Source: an uncultured Collinsella sp.
GTDB taxonomy: Bacteria; Actinomycetota; Coriobacteriia; Coriobacteriales; Coriobacteriaceae
Reading direction: 5' to 3'
Assembly (NCBI GenBank): GCA_900552425.1
Contig: URZR01000086.1
Span: forward strand, 1-6,945
DNA length: 6,945 nt
Position 1 is the stretch's first letter. Each line of letters opens with the position of its first letter. Shown piece by piece: positions 5,329-6,945 of the stretch. The notes under the pieces are model-generated. The model searched no databases. It was not told where the DNA came from and worked only from the letters and a program-made list of their open reading frames with translations. The position numbers were made by a program, and so were the translations under genes.

Positions 5329-6453
5329 ATGGATATCAAGGCAATCGGCGTTGAGGAGTGGCTCAACGTTTGGGAGAAGAGCGCCACGTGGGATATCGCC
5401 CAGTCGACGATTTCGTCGCTTACCATGGGCGAGCTTCGCGCGCTCGACGAACAGGACGGCGCCACGTTCTACGAGCGCCTGGATCGCGAGAAGATGAACT
5501 ACGGCTGGATCGAGGGTTCGCCGGAGTTTAAGGCCGAGGTTGCCAAGCTGTATCGTCGCGAGGTCAATCCCGATCACATTCTGCAGACCAATGGCTGCAC
5601 GGGTGCCAACCTCAACGCCATCATGGCCGTTGTCGAGCCCGGCGATCATGTGATTGCCGAGTGGCCTACCTATGCGCCGCTCTATGAGATCCCGCGTACG
5701 CTCGGCGCCGAGGTCGAGTATTGGGAGCTTCGCGAGGAGCTCGGATGGAAACCCGATATCGAGGAGCTCAAGCGCTCGGTGCGCCCCAACACGAAGCTCA
5801 TCTGCATCAACAACGCATCGAACCCCATCGGTACGGTGCTTGATGCCGATACGCTCGGCCAGATTGCCGAGATCGCCCGCTCGGTTGGCGCCTATGTGCT
5901 GTGCGACGAGGTGTATCTGCCGCTTGAGAACACTGAGGACTTTTTGTCGATGGCCGATGTGTACGAGAAGGCCATCGTCACCAACTCGGTGTCCAAGACC
6001 TATTCGACGCCTGCGGCCCGCGTGGGCTGGGTTGTGGCAGACGAAGAGGTATCTAACCGCATTCGCACGTACCGCGACTACACCATGATTTGCGGCGGCG
6101 TGTTCAACGACGCCCTGGCGACCTATGTGCTCAAGCACAAGGACAAGATCCTCGAGCGCAACCGCAAGATCGTGTTTGGAAACCGCGATATCGCGCAGGC
6201 TTGGATTGATACGCAGCATCGCGTTTCCTGGACGGCCCCGCAGGGCGTGTCTACCTCGTTTATCAAGCTTGATATTCCCGAGGACGACGAGGAGTTCTGC
6301 AAGCGCCTGCTGGCCGAGAGGGGAGTGCTGTTGGTTCCCGGTAGCCGCTTTGAGCTTCCCTGCGGCGCACGCCTGGGCTACTGCGCGAGCGAGGACGTTC
6401 TGCGCGAGGGTCTGAGGCTTTTGGACGAGGCACTGGCGGAGTTCGATTGCTAG
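5329..6453 (+). CDS. arcT: PLP-dependent aminotransferase, ArcT-like
   Basis: Class I/II (fold-type I) aminotransferase of 374 residues, cytoplasmic. Visible fold-type I landmarks: N165 in NNASNPIG (PLP O3' contact), D193 and Y196 in CDEVYLPLEN (pyridine nitrogen and ring contacts), K223 in SVSKTYSTPAARVGW (Schiff-base lysine), and R348 in GARLGYC (substrate carboxylate). The N-terminus (IGVEEWLNVWE) and location behind arcA resemble ArcT, the transaminase of lactic acid bacterial arc clusters (arcABCTD order in Lactobacillus sakei). Its substrate there is unproven; ornithine, citrulline or arginine-derived amino acids are only guesses. Related enzymes are often annotated as capreomycidine synthase-like, a possible mis-annotation. 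It lies 149 bp after arcA beyond a terminator, with no obvious promoter in 5272-5328. Codon use is mixed (GAT, GTT and CGT frequent), unlike arcA. Fold certain, ArcT assignment moderate. Confidence 0.9.
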   Translation: MDIKAIGVEEWLNVWEKSATWDIAQSTISSLTMGELRALDEQDGATFYERLDREKMNYGWIEGSPEFKAEVAKLYRREVNPDHILQTNGCTGANLNAIMAVVEPGDHVIAEWPTYAPLYEIPRTLGAEVEYWELREELGWKPDIEELKRSVRPNTKLICINNASNPIGTVLDADTLGQIAEIARSVGAYVLCDEVYLPLENTEDFLSMADVYEKAIVTNSVSKTYSTPAARVGWVVADEEVSNRIRTYRDYTMICGGVFNDALATYVLKHKDKILERNRKIVFGNRDIAQAWIDTQHRVSWTAPQGVSTSFIKLDIPEDDEEFCKRLLAERGVLLVPGSRFELPCGARLGYCASEDVLREGLRLLDEALAEFDC

Positions 6454-6505
6454 GATTCCGACGGCTCTCAAAGCCGCTCAAATCTGTCTACGATTATCGA
6501 TAACT

Positions 6506-6544
6506 GACCCGTTTCCCAAGAGGGGAGCGGGTCTGTATTTTTAT
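6506..6544 (+). terminator. Rho-independent terminator after the aminotransferase gene
   Basis: 6506-6517 pairs with 6522-6533 (12 bp, two G-U pairs) around an AAGA loop, followed by TGTATTTTTAT. It lies 52 bp after the stop codon. A perfect 10-bp palindrome TTATCGATAA (6494-6503) and a small CGGCT/AGCCG hairpin (6462-6476) sit between stop and terminator. Confidence 0.88.
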
Positions 6545-6618
6545 ACCGAGAAGTCAAGTTGTTACAAATGGGGCCGTAAAGCGAGCCGGTATCCGCTGGG
6601 CCTTATACTGAGCTTCCG

Positions 6619-6648
6619 GTGAACGGTATCAAGCGTCTGGTAAACGGT
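6619..6648 (-). promoter_or_regulatory. Third LytTR-type repeat pair, opposite orientation
   Basis: Read on the minus strand, ACCGTTTAC (6648-6640) and ACCGTTCAC (6627-6619) are separated by 12 bp, the same 21-bp period as the arcA site. Each matches 8 of 9 positions of the LytTR consensus (the last base is C). A -10-like TATAAG (6607-6602) follows on the same strand, starting 11 bp beyond the second half-site, about two helical turns closer than in the arcA module. Confidence 0.5.
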
Positions 6649-6663
6649 AATTTGTTTACCAGA
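6636..6663. repeat. 10-bp inverted repeat
   Basis: TCTGGTAAAC (6636-6645) and GTTTACCAGA (6654-6663) are perfect complements with an 8-base spacer. The left arm overlaps the upstream half-site of the minus-oriented LytTR pair. No U-tract follows directly, so an operator is as likely as an RNA hairpin. Confidence 0.55.
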
Positions 6664-6684
6664 AATGAATAGGACAAACTTTTT

Positions 6685-6702
6685 TCTGAATAAAAATGAA
6701 AA
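6685..6702 (+). promoter_or_regulatory. ARG-box-like sequence
   Basis: TCTGAATAAAAATGAAAA matches 14 of 18 positions of the Bacillus AhrC consensus CATGAATAAAAATKCAAK, including 12 consecutive ones. It shares the core TGAATAARAATGA with the site at 3575-3592 before arcA. AT-rich context makes this tentative. Confidence 0.35.
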
Positions 6703-6771
6703 TGGTTGAGACGCGGTATGAATCGCTAATTCTATTCATAGCTTTATTGGAAATATGCAATTTGAGGGTGG

Positions 6772-6843
6772 TTTAATAAAGTTTAGTTCCATTTGCTATC
6801 TGGATTGAAAACGCGTTTAAGCACGTAAATAAACTTTATTAAA
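6772..6843. repeat. 14-bp perfect inverted repeat with 44-bp spacer
   Basis: TTTAATAAAGTTTA (6772-6785) is exactly complementary to TAAACTTTATTAAA (6830-6843). The arms lie 92 and 34 bp before the start of the right-edge LytTR pair. Arms of a looping operator or an RNA stem are possible; no coding region or transposase is associated. Confidence 0.6.
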
Positions 6844-6876
6844 TCAAAGTGTGCCATGCGTGAAGTATATGTGTAT

Positions 6877-6943
6877 GCCGTTCACCCCTCATATAAAACC
6901 GTTCGGGGGCGAGGTGGAAGTATGGACTGATTTTGGATATAAA
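6877..6943 (+). promoter_or_regulatory. Second copy of the arcA-type promoter module at the right edge
   Basis: Half-sites GCCGTTCAC (6877-6885) and ACCGTTCGG (6898-6906) have the same 12-bp gap as upstream of arcA. The bases 6898-6919 are identical to 3810-3831 (22 of 22). The -35 TGGAAG (6915-6920) and -10 TATAAA (6938-6943) keep the same 17-bp spacing. Over 6877-6945 versus 3789-3857, 51 of 69 positions agree without a gap. The regulated gene must start beyond the window on the plus strand. Confidence 0.7.
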
Positions 6944-6945
6944 TA

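Larger units (their letters stand above)
6545..6876. other. AT-rich intergenic region with repeats, no convincing gene
   Basis: About 330 bp without a supported gene. It contains, in order: a minus-oriented ACCGTT repeat pair (6619-6648), a 10-bp inverted repeat (6636-6663), an ARG-box-like site (6685-6702), an inverted TATGAAT/ATTCATA (6717-6740), a TATGCAAT (6754-6761) and a 14-bp inverted repeat (6772-6843). Composition resembles the AT-rich region before arcA, and like it ends in the 69-bp promoter module. Confidence 0.65.

Noticed and set aside
5227..6471. 414-codon open frame on the minus strand opposite the aminotransferase
   Set aside because: Antisense shadow of a gene with clear PLP-enzyme motifs; it also covers the arcA terminator.
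6849..6864. Possible CRP/FNR/ArcR-type palindrome (GTGTGCCATGCGTGA)
   Set aside because: The second arm does not form the TCACA complement, so no palindrome exists.
3386..6945. CRISPR array, insertion sequence, tRNA or rRNA
   Set aside because: No regularly spaced long repeats, no transposase or target duplications, and no cloverleaf-like sequence were seen in either spacer.

Overview
The window reads as chromosomal DNA of a high-GC Gram-positive gut-type actinobacterium, most likely Collinsella or a close coriobacterial relative. This is inferred from GC-rich genes separated by strikingly AT-rich spacers, strong Shine-Dalgarno sites, and the combination of an arginine deiminase, an ArcT-like aminotransferase and a long-tailed polyphosphate kinase. 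No taxonomic marker such as rRNA is present.

Layout: positions 1-776 (minus strand) hold the N-terminal two-thirds of an RlmD/RumA-type rRNA uracil-5-methyltransferase that runs off the left edge. A 13-bp perfect hairpin (826-867) separates it from ppk1 (878-3385, minus), a polyphosphate kinase with all catalytic residues plus an unusual tail of about 130 residues. A 552-bp divergent intergenic region (3386-3937) separates ppk1 from arcA (3938-5179, plus), a complete arginine deiminase with extreme codon bias. A strong terminator (5242-5271) follows. Then comes a PLP-dependent fold-type-I aminotransferase resembling ArcT (5329-6453, plus), with its own terminator (6506-6533). The last ~400 bases are AT-rich, hold no convincing gene, and end in a second copy of the arcA promoter module.

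The most interesting content is regulatory. Upstream of arcA there is a pair of ACCGTTC direct repeats set 21 bp apart. Both match the published LytTR-domain binding consensus [TA][AC][CA]GTTN[AG][TG] with a 12-bp gap. They are followed by a conserved GC-rich block and a -10 hexamer. The same 69-bp arrangement recurs gap-free at the right edge (51 of 69 positions identical, 22 consecutive), presumably driving a gene just outside the window. A third repeat pair with the same 21-bp period lies in the opposite orientation at 6619-6648. ARG-box-like sequences lie further upstream in both AT-rich regions. Together this suggests that arginine catabolism here may be a LytTR-controlled, possibly also ArgR-controlled, regulon. 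The regulator itself is not in the window.

Functionally, ArcA converts arginine to citrulline and ammonia, the first step of the ATP-yielding deiminase pathway. ArcT is a pathway-associated transaminase of unsettled substrate. Ppk1 stores phosphate-bond energy as polyphosphate. The proximity of ppk1 and arcA may be only adjacency; they are divergently transcribed.
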